From assembly GCA_024695725.1 (NCBI GenBank), contig JAILHQ010000080.1, forward strand, positions 1 to 35,264: a stretch of 35,264 nt of DNA. Reading direction: 5' to 3'. This DNA is from Cyanobacteria bacterium RUI128. Its GTDB lineage: Bacteria > Cyanobacteriota > Vampirovibrionia > Gastranaerophilales > Gastranaerophilaceae. Positions within the stretch are counted from its first letter, which is position 1. Each line of letters opens with the position of its first letter. Shown one piece after another: positions 14,427-22,799 of this stretch. Both the position numbers and the translations under genes were made by a program. The notes beneath the pieces were generated by a model, which had not been told where the DNA came from, searched no databases, and saw nothing but the letters and a program-made list of their open reading frames with translations.

Positions 14427-15482
14427 TTATCCCACATCAATACGAACACCGGTTGATTTATCAAAGAATAATATATTTTCAGGGCTAAGCGCCAATTCTA
14501 ACTTCTCACCGATTTCGTAATCCGGCGAAAGTTTTGCGGAACATTTCTTACCCTGAATATCAAAATAAGCTATTTTCTCACTACCAAGCATTTCGCTTAT
14601 CTCAACCTCCACAACAAATTTATGTTCTCCAATGGTCATATTTTCAGGTCTTATGCCCAATACAAGCTCTTTTACATTATTCAGTCTGTTGATTATTTCC
14701 TCAGGAAGCGGAATAAAAGTATTCTCGAACTTAAGCCCGCCGTTTTCCACAACCGCATCAATAAAATTCATCTGTCCGATGAACCCTGCAACAAAAGTAT
14801 TTGCCGGATAAGAATAAATATTTTTCGGGGTATCAACCTGTTGAATAACACCCTTATCAAGCACAACAATTCTATCCCCCATAGTCAACGCCTCTGTTTG
14901 ATCGTGCGTTACATAGATGAATGTCGTATCAAGCCTTCTGTGAAGTTTCTTTATTTCTGAACGCATCTGGACACGCAATTTTGCATCAAGGTTAGATAAC
15001 GGTTCGTCCATCAGAAAGACTTTGGGGTTTCTCACCATAGCACGACCGAGCGCAACACGCTGTCTTTGTCCGCCCGAAAGTTGTTTTGGCTTTCTGTCCA
15101 AATATTGTGTCAAATCCAGAACTTCCGCAACTTCTCTTACCTTTTCATCAATAACTTTTTTATCGGTTTTTCTCATCTTCAAACCGAATGCGATATTATC
15201 ATAAACGCTCATATGAGGGTAAAGTGCGTAACTTTGAAAAACAAATGCAATATCTCTGTCCTTCGGATGAACGTTATTTACGACTTTATCACCGATTAAA
15301 ATCTGACCTGACGTAATATCTTCAAGCCCTGCAATCATTCTCAGAATAGTTGATTTTCCGCAGCCTGATGCACCGACAAGCACAATAAACTCTTTATCTG
15401 ATATTTCCAGATTTATGTTATTTATAATAGTTTTTGTTTTGTCATACGACTTACAAAGATTTTTTAAACTAACATTACTCAT
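14427..15482 (-). CDS. ABC transporter ATP-binding protein, MalK/UgpC/MsmX type
   Basis: 351 aa. Nucleotide-binding domain: Walker A GASGCGKST (37-45), Q-loop FQSYALYPHMSVYDN, signature LSGGQRQR (135-142), Walker B VFLMDEPLSNLDAKLR, and H-loop YVTHDQTEA. The C-terminal third (GFIGQMNFIDAVV, LGIRPENM, LSPENILFFD) is the regulatory TOBE domain of carbohydrate-type importers. No permease or binding-protein genes are adjacent, so it may energise several sugar importers, as MsmX does. The start overlaps the kinase-like gene by 8 nt. It is the second gene of the likely operon kinase-like, ATPase, pdxJ, zinc protein. Confidence 0.93.
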   Translation of the reverse strand: MSNVSLKNLCKSYDKTKTIINNINLEISDKEFIVLVGASGCGKSTILRMIAGLEDITSGQILIGDKVVNNVHPKDRDIAFVFQSYALYPHMSVYDNIAFGLKMRKTDKKVIDEKVREVAEVLDLTQYLDRKPKQLSGGQRQRVALGRAMVRNPKVFLMDEPLSNLDAKLRVQMRSEIKKLHRRLDTTFIYVTHDQTEALTMGDRIVVLDKGVIQQVDTPKNIYSYPANTFVAGFIGQMNFIDAVVENGGLKFENTFIPLPEEIINRLNNVKELVLGIRPENMTIGEHKFVVEVEISEMLGSEKIAYFDIQGKKCSAKLSPDYEIGEKLELALSPENILFFDKSTGVRIDVG

Positions 15483-16584
15483 TCTCAGTATTCTCTCTCG
15501 GAATAATTATATTAAACACAAGACCCTTCATCGGCAGAATTTCTGCCCATATAACGCCGCCTAATTCTTTTGCGATATTAGCGACAGTGCCTAAAGCAAG
15601 CGCTCTTGAAATTGTTCGTTTGTTGGAACTGTCAACAACCGCATACGGATTAAATAACGTTGCCAACTCATTTTCAAGAATTGTTATATTGTTGCTGGAC
15701 ATAGAAATCTGAATGGCAGATTTCAGAGAAAGGTTTCTTGCAGATAAAAATTCTTCATCAGCATCTGATACAGAAACGTTAACCGTACCGATTTCAATTT
15801 CTCTCATCAAGGTTTCCAGCAAATTATAAACCATCATTTTAAACGAAGTTTCTTTTTGAACAATATTTCTCTTCAGATTTTCGGCAACACTGAATTCGAC
15901 ATTAACCGCCTTATCCTGATAAATATGCTTGTTGGCCTTTATTATAAAATCAATTACTGTTACAACATTGAAACGCTGTTCTTCCGTATCGAGCAGATTA
16001 CCTTCCGTTTGCGAAAGTTCAACCAGCTTGCTGAAGAAATAAAGTAATTCGGTTGAATTTTTCTTGATAATATTTGCATATTTAGTCTGCTTATCCGAAA
16101 CACTGCCTGCCATTCCGTCAATGATGGCCTGAGCAAAACCTATATTAGACTGGATAGGTGCATTGAACTCGTTTGCAAGTTTAACCAGAAAACAGTTTTT
16201 GTCACTGTTGATTTTCTGTGCAGATTCTTGTTCTTCAAGTATATTAGATATTCTCTTATAATTCTGGGTTGAATCTCTGAGGGCAACAACATAACCGTCT
16301 TCCACTTCCCTTGCAGTGATTTCAAAATATTCTTCGTCGTGAGCATATTTTGCTATCAGAGCCTTGTGAGAATTTGCGGAATTTTTTATCAAATCATAAC
16401 CGTTATCCAAAAGGTCATTTATTGATTTTGAAACAAGCAAACCTTCATCAACTCTGAACAAATCATGCACAACATCATTTGCCCACTGAATAATCGCATT
16501 TGTACCCACAAACACAATACCGTCGGGCAAATTAGCCTGAATATCAATATTCTTCTGTATAGAAAGTATTTTACGAATATCCAT
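15475..16584 (-). CDS. PAS-domain protein with degenerate histidine-kinase core
   Basis: 369 aa. Residues 15-105 fit a PAS domain (LPDGIVFVGTNAIIQWAND, then EEYFEITAREVEDGYVVALRD). A coiled linker leads to a HisKA-like segment FLVKLANEFNAPIQSNIGFA (132-151) which aligns with the normal FLANMSHELRTPLNSIIGFA, with Asn138 replacing the phosphoacceptor His. The ATPase domain keeps an N-box-like YNLLETLMREIE, but clear G1 and G2 boxes are not visible; FNPYAVVD resembles the lid entry. So it is probably a signalling pseudokinase rather than a working sensor kinase. AAGGGG ribosome site; 8-nt overlap with the ABC ATPase gene, suggesting coupled expression. Confidence 0.82.
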   Translation of the reverse strand: MDIRKILSIQKNIDIQANLPDGIVFVGTNAIIQWANDVVHDLFRVDEGLLVSKSINDLLDNGYDLIKNSANSHKALIAKYAHDEEYFEITAREVEDGYVVALRDSTQNYKRISNILEEQESAQKINSDKNCFLVKLANEFNAPIQSNIGFAQAIIDGMAGSVSDKQTKYANIIKKNSTELLYFFSKLVELSQTEGNLLDTEEQRFNVVTVIDFIIKANKHIYQDKAVNVEFSVAENLKRNIVQKETSFKMMVYNLLETLMREIEIGTVNVSVSDADEEFLSARNLSLKSAIQISMSSNNITILENELATLFNPYAVVDSSNKRTISRALALGTVANIAKELGGVIWAEILPMKGLVFNIIIPRENTENE

Positions 16585-16662
16585 ATATACCCCTTATGCG
16601 GTTATTCTACCACAAACATTTTCTGTTATAAACAAATAGAAATAATTTTGAAATAAAACAAC

Positions 16663-16692
16663 AAAAAAGAGACTCAAAAAAGTCCCCTTTTT
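16663..16692 (-). terminator. Rho-independent terminator after pgi
   Basis: On the minus strand AAAAAGGGGACT, a T-rich loop, then AGTCTCTTTTTT: the stem closes with two G-U pairs and ends in a T run. Confidence 0.7.
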
Positions 16693-16712
16693 GTCAGTTA
16701 TATTTATCTTCC

Positions 16713-18011
16713 TTAAGAAATTCTGCCCGGAACAACAACTCCGCCCTTTAAGTTTTTCTTATAGAATTCAACGTGCGGCTGAAGAACACTGTCAAGAACT
16801 TCTGGAAGTTTTTTTCCTGTCATTACAGCAGTAACAATTTCCTGATAAACAGTTGCATAAGCTCTTAACTGAGTCATAGCACCTGCGGCTGCAGGAGTAA
16901 GACCGAGCTTAGATGTTTCTAATTCTTCAACGAATAAAGCACCTGTAGAATCATATGATTTTGTCAAAGCTTCAATATATGCTTTTGCATTTTCTGAGCA
17001 TACCCCGTTATCAGATGGCACTGTAAGTGCAAACACAAGTTTGTTTGCAGGGTTAAAGTGAGCTTCTGCAGAGTGGTGCATTGCATCAGGAACTTTTGCA
17101 ACCTGTTTTAAGGTATCTTTCACTGATTCATTCTGCATTTGAGCATGCCAGTAAACCGTATTCTCAAACATAGAACCCATATACTGATGAACTGATGCAT
17201 CAATACCGTTCAGTTTTGCGTGAGCCCAGAAAATACCTTCTTTCAGTGCATCATTTTCGTCCAAATCTGCGGAGAAAGACAACTTTGAAACTTCAAGTGC
17301 CGCATGCAATAAAGAAACCATATCTTCCTTCTTCATACCAGCCCAGATAAGAGTGAATAATGCGTGATCGTCAAACGCGGAGAATCTGCCGCCTACATCA
17401 TCGTGGATGAACAAGTCACCTATCCAGCCTTGTTCGATTGATGTTCTTCTTAATTCTGACTTTTCGGCATTTTTATCAGTTACTGCTATAAAGTGTTTTG
17501 CAGATGCTTTAAGCGCATCAGCTTCAGATAAACCTTGTGCTTTATACGCATCAATAAGCATTCTCTGAACTCTTAAGAAACCATCTTTTGTTTCAAAAGT
17601 AGAACCTGATTTTGATGCAATCATAAAGTTTGAGGATAAAACATTGTTATCTAACTTAGCTAAAAATCTTTCCAAACTAACCGAATCAACATCAGAATAG
17701 AACTGTACTCTGTCAGCACAAATATTCAAACCGTTAATTGAGAGCATATGTTCAACGGTATGTTTAGAACCACCGATACCCATAACACTCAATACCTTAT
17801 TTCCGGTTTGTGCTCTGAAGTTTTCAGCCATTGTGTATAATTCATCCAATCTGTTAATTTGTTCTTGAGGAAGATTAACCCAGTTCAAGAACTTACCTTC
17901 TTTATTAGCTCTCATTGACAATTCATTTACGAATTCAGAAACTCTCGATTTATAACCTGAGAAATCGATACCTGAAAAAGTTGTTTTCAATTCACGCATT
18001 TTTGTAACCAT
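16713..18011 (-). CDS. pgi: Glucose-6-phosphate isomerase
   Basis: 432 aa enzyme interconverting glucose 6-phosphate and fructose 6-phosphate. Visible SIS-fold landmarks are VMGIGGSKHTVEHML (phosphate-loop region), ASKSGSTFETKDGF, FIAVTDKNAEKSELRR, and the signature-like VGGRFSAFDDHALFTLIWAG in which DDVGGRFSAFD replaces the usual VGGRYSvwS. The C-terminal helix region holds NTVYWHAQMQNESVKDT. The length is that of the compact bacterial type, shorter than the 550-residue E. coli form. AAGGAA ribosome site. It is transcribed away from glmS, and the shared region holds a palindromic element and a C10 tract. Confidence 0.94.
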   Translation of the reverse strand: MVTKMRELKTTFSGIDFSGYKSRVSEFVNELSMRANKEGKFLNWVNLPQEQINRLDELYTMAENFRAQTGNKVLSVMGIGGSKHTVEHMLSINGLNICADRVQFYSDVDSVSLERFLAKLDNNVLSSNFMIASKSGSTFETKDGFLRVQRMLIDAYKAQGLSEADALKASAKHFIAVTDKNAEKSELRRTSIEQGWIGDLFIHDDVGGRFSAFDDHALFTLIWAGMKKEDMVSLLHAALEVSKLSFSADLDENDALKEGIFWAHAKLNGIDASVHQYMGSMFENTVYWHAQMQNESVKDTLKQVAKVPDAMHHSAEAHFNPANKLVFALTVPSDNGVCSENAKAYIEALTKSYDSTGALFVEELETSKLGLTPAAAGAMTQLRAYATVYQEIVTAVMTGKKLPEVLDSVLQPHVEFYKKNLKGGVVVPGRIS

Positions 18012-18097
18012 AATTCCTTTTCCTTTTTTTAGTAACCTACATTATATATTTTATTATAAAAATAAATTAAAGTTTATCGGACAACTATGTTGTCTTT

Positions 18098-18232
18098 AAA
18101 TGGGAAATGGAAAGTTGAAAATGGGGAATATCTTAATAGCCTGACGGCTATGCATATTATATATTTTTATATGCGTGAACGACAGCAAACAAAAATAATT
18201 TTCCATTATCCATTTCCAATTTTCAATTAAAA
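18098..18232. repeat. Composite imperfect palindrome (MITE- or REP-like remnant)
   Basis: Outer arms carry TGGGAAATGGAAA (left, plus strand) and TTGGAAATGGATAA (right, minus strand). Inside are a perfect hairpin ATAGCC-TGAC-GGCTAT (18136-18151) and GCATAT...ATATGC (18152-18174). The arms and the GCATAT repeat share a centre near 18164, so this looks like one element and not chance hairpins. Confidence 0.45.
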
Positions 18233-18242
18233 TTATAGTTTT

Positions 18243-18252
18243 CCCCCCCCCC
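18243..18252. repeat. C10 homopolymer upstream of glmS
   Basis: A run of ten C residues in AT-rich sequence, about 60 bp before the glmS ATG and directly upstream of the expected -35 region. Such runs vary in length by slippage. Confidence 0.7.
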
Positions 18253-18314
18253 AATTTACTAAATTTTATTTTAATGATAATATATTCTGGTAAAAGATTT
18301 TAAGGAGAGCATTT

Positions 18315-20159
18315 ATGTGCGGAATAGTCGGATATATTGGGGAAAAGTCAGCAGTTGATATTCTGTTAAACGGTCTTACAAAACTAGAATATCGCGGATA
18401 CGATTCATCAGGTATCGCTTTGAACAACGGCGGTCATATCGAGTTATACAAGGCTGTCGGGAAATTAAATAATCTTAAAGACAATATCAAACCGATTAAA
18501 GATGAGCTTAACAAGGCGACCATAGGTATCGGCCATATCCGCTGGGCAACTCATGGCGCTCCTACTACGGTAAACGCACACCCGCACACTTGTAACTGCG
18601 GGAAATTAGTTCTGGTACATAACGGTATTATTGAAAACTACCAGGAACTCAGAGCAGAATTAGAAAAACAGGGCTGCCTGTTCAAATCACAAACCGATAC
18701 TGAAACAGTCGCACACCTTGTTGCAAGAGAGTTTGATAAAACAAAAGATTTAGCGGAAGCTGTCAGACTTGCAACCCAAAAGATAGAAGGGGCTTATGCA
18801 CTTTGCGTACTTCATCAGGACGCAAAAGACACCATTGTTGCAACAAAAAGAAACGCTCCGTTAGTTGTCGGTATCGGAGAAGGCGAATATTTTGTAGCGT
18901 CAGACGTACCAGCTATTATTGATTACACCAAGAAGGCTATGTACTTAGATGATAACCAAATTGTTACCCTGACAAGAACTTCAATGAAACTTGTTGACAA
19001 GAACAACAAAGAAATTCAGGGCAAAATCGAAGTTCTTCCGTGGGAACCTGTTGCATTGAGCAAAATGGGCTACAAACACTACATGATGAAAGAAATTCAC
19101 GAACAGCCGAGCATTATAAGAAACCTGTTGAGCGGTAAGATTACAGGAATAAACGAAAATCTTAATCTAAAAGAAGTTCAGCTTGATAAAGAAACGGTAA
19201 AAAAACTGAACCGTATCCAGATAGTAGCATGCGGTACATCATTACACGCAGCTATGGTCGGGAAATATATTTTAGAAGACTTATGCGGAATTGCGGTTGA
19301 TGTTGAACCGTCAAGCGAATATATTTACAGAAAGACCGTAACTGACGAAAACACGCTTGTTATCGGAGTTTCTCAGTCAGGCGAAACAGCTGACACAATT
19401 ACTGCCGTAAAACAGTCTAAGAAAAGAGGGTCACATATTCTTATCGTGACCAACAGACCTGATTCAACAATGGCACGTGAGGCTGACAGTTTAATTTCTG
19501 TCTGCGCAGGTATCGAAGTCAGTGTTGCCGCTACTAAATCATATATGGCACAGTTGATTTCCTTCTACCTGTTAGCTATATATATTGCTGAAATCAAAGG
19601 TTCTGTCGATAAAGAACTCATTAAAAAACTGAAGAAAGAACTTATTGTTCTTCCTGAAAAAGCAGAAGAAGTTTTATCACAAGAAAATCAGGTTAAGGTC
19701 ATTGCAAGGAAATATGCTAATGCCAAGAACTTCATTTATATAGCAAGAGGGATAAACTTCCCGACCGCGTTGGAAGGTGCATTAAAACTGAAAGAAATTA
19801 GTTACATCAACGCAACAGGTTACACTGCAGGCGAACTCAAACACGGTCCGATTGCTATGTTAGACGAAACATTACCTGTTTTATCAATTATGATGAAGGG
19901 CAAAGTTTATGACAAGATTTTATCTAACAGCGAAGAGGCAAAAGCAAGAAACGCCAAGATGATAGCTCTTACAAACTCATCAGAAGAAAAACTGAACGAT
20001 TTGTTTGACGATATTATTAAAATACCTGAAACAGATGAATACTTATCACCTATTTTAGCTATTATTCCGCTTCAGTTGATAGCGTATTATATTGCTGAAT
20101 TTTTAGGTAAAGACGTTGACCAGCCTAGAAACCTCGCTAAATCAGTTACCGTCGAATAG
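18315..20159 (+). CDS. glmS: Glutamine--fructose-6-phosphate aminotransferase (isomerising)
   Basis: 614 aa. It makes glucosamine 6-phosphate from fructose 6-phosphate and glutamine, the entry to peptidoglycan and outer-layer amino sugars. MCGIVGYIG places the catalytic Cys directly after the initiator Met. The amidotransferase domain contains GHIRWATHGAPT, NAHPHTC and the HNGIIENYQELR loop. Two SIS domains follow: IVACGTSLHAAMVGK with GVSQSGETADT, then FIYIARGINFPTALEGALKLKE. The protein ends DQPRNLAKSVTVE, the usual conserved tail. AAGGAG ribosome site. The TAG stop is fused to the GGGGTAAAT repeat. Divergent from pgi, which uses the same substrate pool. Confidence 0.97.
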   Translation: MCGIVGYIGEKSAVDILLNGLTKLEYRGYDSSGIALNNGGHIELYKAVGKLNNLKDNIKPIKDELNKATIGIGHIRWATHGAPTTVNAHPHTCNCGKLVLVHNGIIENYQELRAELEKQGCLFKSQTDTETVAHLVAREFDKTKDLAEAVRLATQKIEGAYALCVLHQDAKDTIVATKRNAPLVVGIGEGEYFVASDVPAIIDYTKKAMYLDDNQIVTLTRTSMKLVDKNNKEIQGKIEVLPWEPVALSKMGYKHYMMKEIHEQPSIIRNLLSGKITGINENLNLKEVQLDKETVKKLNRIQIVACGTSLHAAMVGKYILEDLCGIAVDVEPSSEYIYRKTVTDENTLVIGVSQSGETADTITAVKQSKKRGSHILIVTNRPDSTMAREADSLISVCAGIEVSVAATKSYMAQLISFYLLAIYIAEIKGSVDKELIKKLKKELIVLPEKAEEVLSQENQVKVIARKYANAKNFIYIARGINFPTALEGALKLKEISYINATGYTAGELKHGPIAMLDETLPVLSIMMKGKVYDKILSNSEEAKARNAKMIALTNSSEEKLNDLFDDIIKIPETDEYLSPILAIIPLQLIAYYIAEFLGKDVDQPRNLAKSVTVE

Positions 20160-20189
20160 GGGTAAATAGGGTAAATATTGGGGTAAATT
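20157..20189 (+). repeat. GGGGTAAAT-type dispersed repeat after glmS
   Basis: The glmS TAG continues as GGGTAAATAGGGTAAATATTGGGGTAAAT in three units (shown here in one run only in outline: units end at about 20167, 20176 and 20188). Confidence 0.8.
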
Positions 20190-20195
20190 TTTGTT

Positions 20196-20360
20196 ATGCA
20201 AATAATTTCAGAAATCATTGATATCCCGAATAACGGGAACCCTTCAACAGAATATATAGAAAATGAATTATTAAAAAAGGGTATTAAGCCCTTAAGGTGG
20301 GCTATTGTTAAGATTAGTAAGAATTTTTTTACTATAAATTGTGCTTATGATAAATTATAA
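20196..20360 (+). CDS. Small ORF (54 aa) between glmS and ahcY
   Basis: An ATG at 20196 opens a 54-residue frame ending at TAA 20358-20360. It reads MQIISEIIDIPNNGNPSTEY, then an acidic helix-like YIENELLKKGIKPLRWAIVK, then ISKNFFTINCAYDKL. Amino-acid composition and codon use are like those of neighbouring genes, and it ends 40 bp before ahcY. There is no strong ribosome site (a GGGG from the repeat lies 13 nt upstream). No family is recognised. It could be a genuine small protein or a decayed fragment. Confidence 0.5.
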   Translation: MQIISEIIDIPNNGNPSTEYIENELLKKGIKPLRWAIVKISKNFFTINCAYDKL

Positions 20361-20364
20361 CTAA

Positions 20365-21680
<1,316 letters not shown>

Positions 21681-21681
<1 letters not shown>

Positions 21682-21690
21682 GGGTAAATA
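21681..21690 (+). repeat. GGGGTAAAT-type dispersed repeat after ahcY
   Basis: Single unit, with the first G being the third base of the ahcY TAG stop codon. Confidence 0.75.
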
Positions 21691-21699
21691 TATTTATTG

Positions 21700-21736
21700 A
21701 AAAATGGGAAGCAAAATTTTTGCTTCCCATTTTTTG
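21700..21736 (+). terminator. Rho-independent terminator after ahcY
   Basis: AAATGGGAAGCAA pairs with TTGCTTCCCATTT around a short AATTT-type loop, followed by T residues; a strong, nearly symmetric hairpin. Confidence 0.88.
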
Positions 21737-21764
21737 TTGGGACATTAAGCCATATTTGTAATAA
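21737..21764 (+). promoter_or_regulatory. Putative promoter of the GIY-YIG gene
   Basis: TTGGGA (21737-21742) and TAATAA (21759-21764) with a 16-bp spacer lie just past the ahcY terminator. Consensus match only. Confidence 0.35.
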
Positions 21765-21790
21765 AATATGTTTTAATTATTGGAGTAAAC

Positions 21791-22642
21791 ATGGCAAAAC
21801 ACCAAAATATATCTTTTGATAGAGATGATGTAATCAAAGCATTTGAATATATAAAAGAACATGGCGCACCTGAAGGTTTTAGACTAAAAGGCAAAGATTA
21901 TAACGTTCAATATGGCAAACTTGAATATAGTGCTACAGCATTATTTAAAGTCATTGCAGGAGATAGAGTCGTCGAAATTAAGAAACTAAAAAAATTAAGA
22001 GCAGAATTTAACCAATATGATGAATTTAAAATCATCCCGGTAAATAAAAACAAAGTTGAAAATAATCGAACAAAAATTAACGAAACTAAAGAAGAATTAA
22101 TAGATAAGAATTTTTATACACAAAAAGCAGAAGAATATTTAAAAAAATTTATCGAATATGAAGAAGATTATGAAAATAATATTGGGGTTTATGCTATCTA
22201 TTTAAAAGATAAAAATCTTATTGAAAAGCTTAGTTGCAAAGAACATATAAAAGAAAGATTTGAAGGACTTAACCAAAAGCCAAACAAAATATTTAATAAT
22301 TTATTTTATATAGGAACAACCTGCAAGAAAGAAAAATCCTGTTTTAAAGAAAGATTAATTAACGGACATGCTCAAGGAAAAAAGAAAACATCTTTCAACA
22401 GCAATTTATTAAAAGGATTAGGATATTCCGTTGAGACCGGCAAAGAGTTTAGAAACTCAAAAAAAGAGTTCTTACAAAACAATAAATGGACAACATGGGA
22501 AGATTGGTTTAAAGAACATTTTACTTACAGAATTTTCCCATTGGATAAAAAGTCATCATCGGAATTTGTCGAGGAATTACTTATATATGCATATCAGCCG
22601 CCTTTTAATACAGACGGATGCGATAAGAAACCATTTAAATAA
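21791..22642 (+). CDS. GIY-YIG family nuclease with an N-terminal putative DNA-recognition domain
   Basis: 283 aa. The C-terminal half carries the GIY-YIG pattern: GVYAIYL (132-138), FYIGTT (172-177), Arg188 in KERLINGH, His193, Glu261/262 in FVEELLIYAY and Asn273 in PPFN, in the order and spacing of the catalytic fold. The N-terminal 60 residues (VIKAFEYIKEHGAPEGFRLKGK, then DYNVQYGKLEYSATALFKVIAG) look like a separate domain, reminiscent of small domains seen before restriction nucleases; that is a guess. A Lys/Asn/Glu-rich linker joins them. No methyltransferase is nearby. The sequence is more AT- and Lys/Asn-rich than its neighbours and it stands alone, compatible with acquisition. GGAG ribosome site. 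Confidence 0.75.
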   Translation: MAKHQNISFDRDDVIKAFEYIKEHGAPEGFRLKGKDYNVQYGKLEYSATALFKVIAGDRVVEIKKLKKLRAEFNQYDEFKIIPVNKNKVENNRTKINETKEELIDKNFYTQKAEEYLKKFIEYEEDYENNIGVYAIYLKDKNLIEKLSCKEHIKERFEGLNQKPNKIFNNLFYIGTTCKKEKSCFKERLINGHAQGKKKTSFNSNLLKGLGYSVETGKEFRNSKKEFLQNNKWTTWEDWFKEHFTYRIFPLDKKSSSEFVEELLIYAYQPPFNTDGCDKKPFK

Positions 22643-22645
22643 TCA

Positions 22646-22678
22646 GTCATTCCAAGCCCAACAGGCGTGGCAAACCAG
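22646..22678 (+). repeat. REP-like element, degenerate copy
   Basis: GTCATTCCAAG...CGTGGCAAACCAG right after the GIY-YIG stop. It matches the ends and spacing of the better copy at 27307-27345, with a shorter, altered middle. Confidence 0.5.
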
Positions 22679-22760
22679 TCAATTATTATTTTCTTACATT
22701 AATACCCTGATTATTTAATGAGAAATAATAATTATTGTAAAAATATTCGACTATTTCTGA

Positions 22761-22774
22761 CAAAAATATTTTTG
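22761..22774. other. 14-bp perfect palindrome before the GH77-like gene
   Basis: CAAAAATATTTTTG lies 26 bp before the ATG and overlaps the likely promoter (CTGACA at 22757, TATTAT at 22782, spacer 19). The AT-rich composition makes chance possible. Confidence 0.35.
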
Positions 22775-22799
22775 TTACGAGTATTATATTATCAACCTT

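Larger units (their letters stand above)
18012..18314. other. 303-bp divergent intergenic region between pgi and glmS
   Basis: No coding frame. It contains a hairpin GACAAC-TAT-GTTGTC (18080-18094), a composite imperfect palindrome (18098-18232), a C10 run (18243-18252) and a GATAAT-like -10 (18274-18279) before glmS. It does not resemble a glmS ribozyme. Confidence 0.6.

Noticed and set aside
18012..18314. glmS ribozyme before glmS
   Set aside because: The region is AT-rich, lacks the conserved ribozyme core, and is filled by a palindromic element and a C run.
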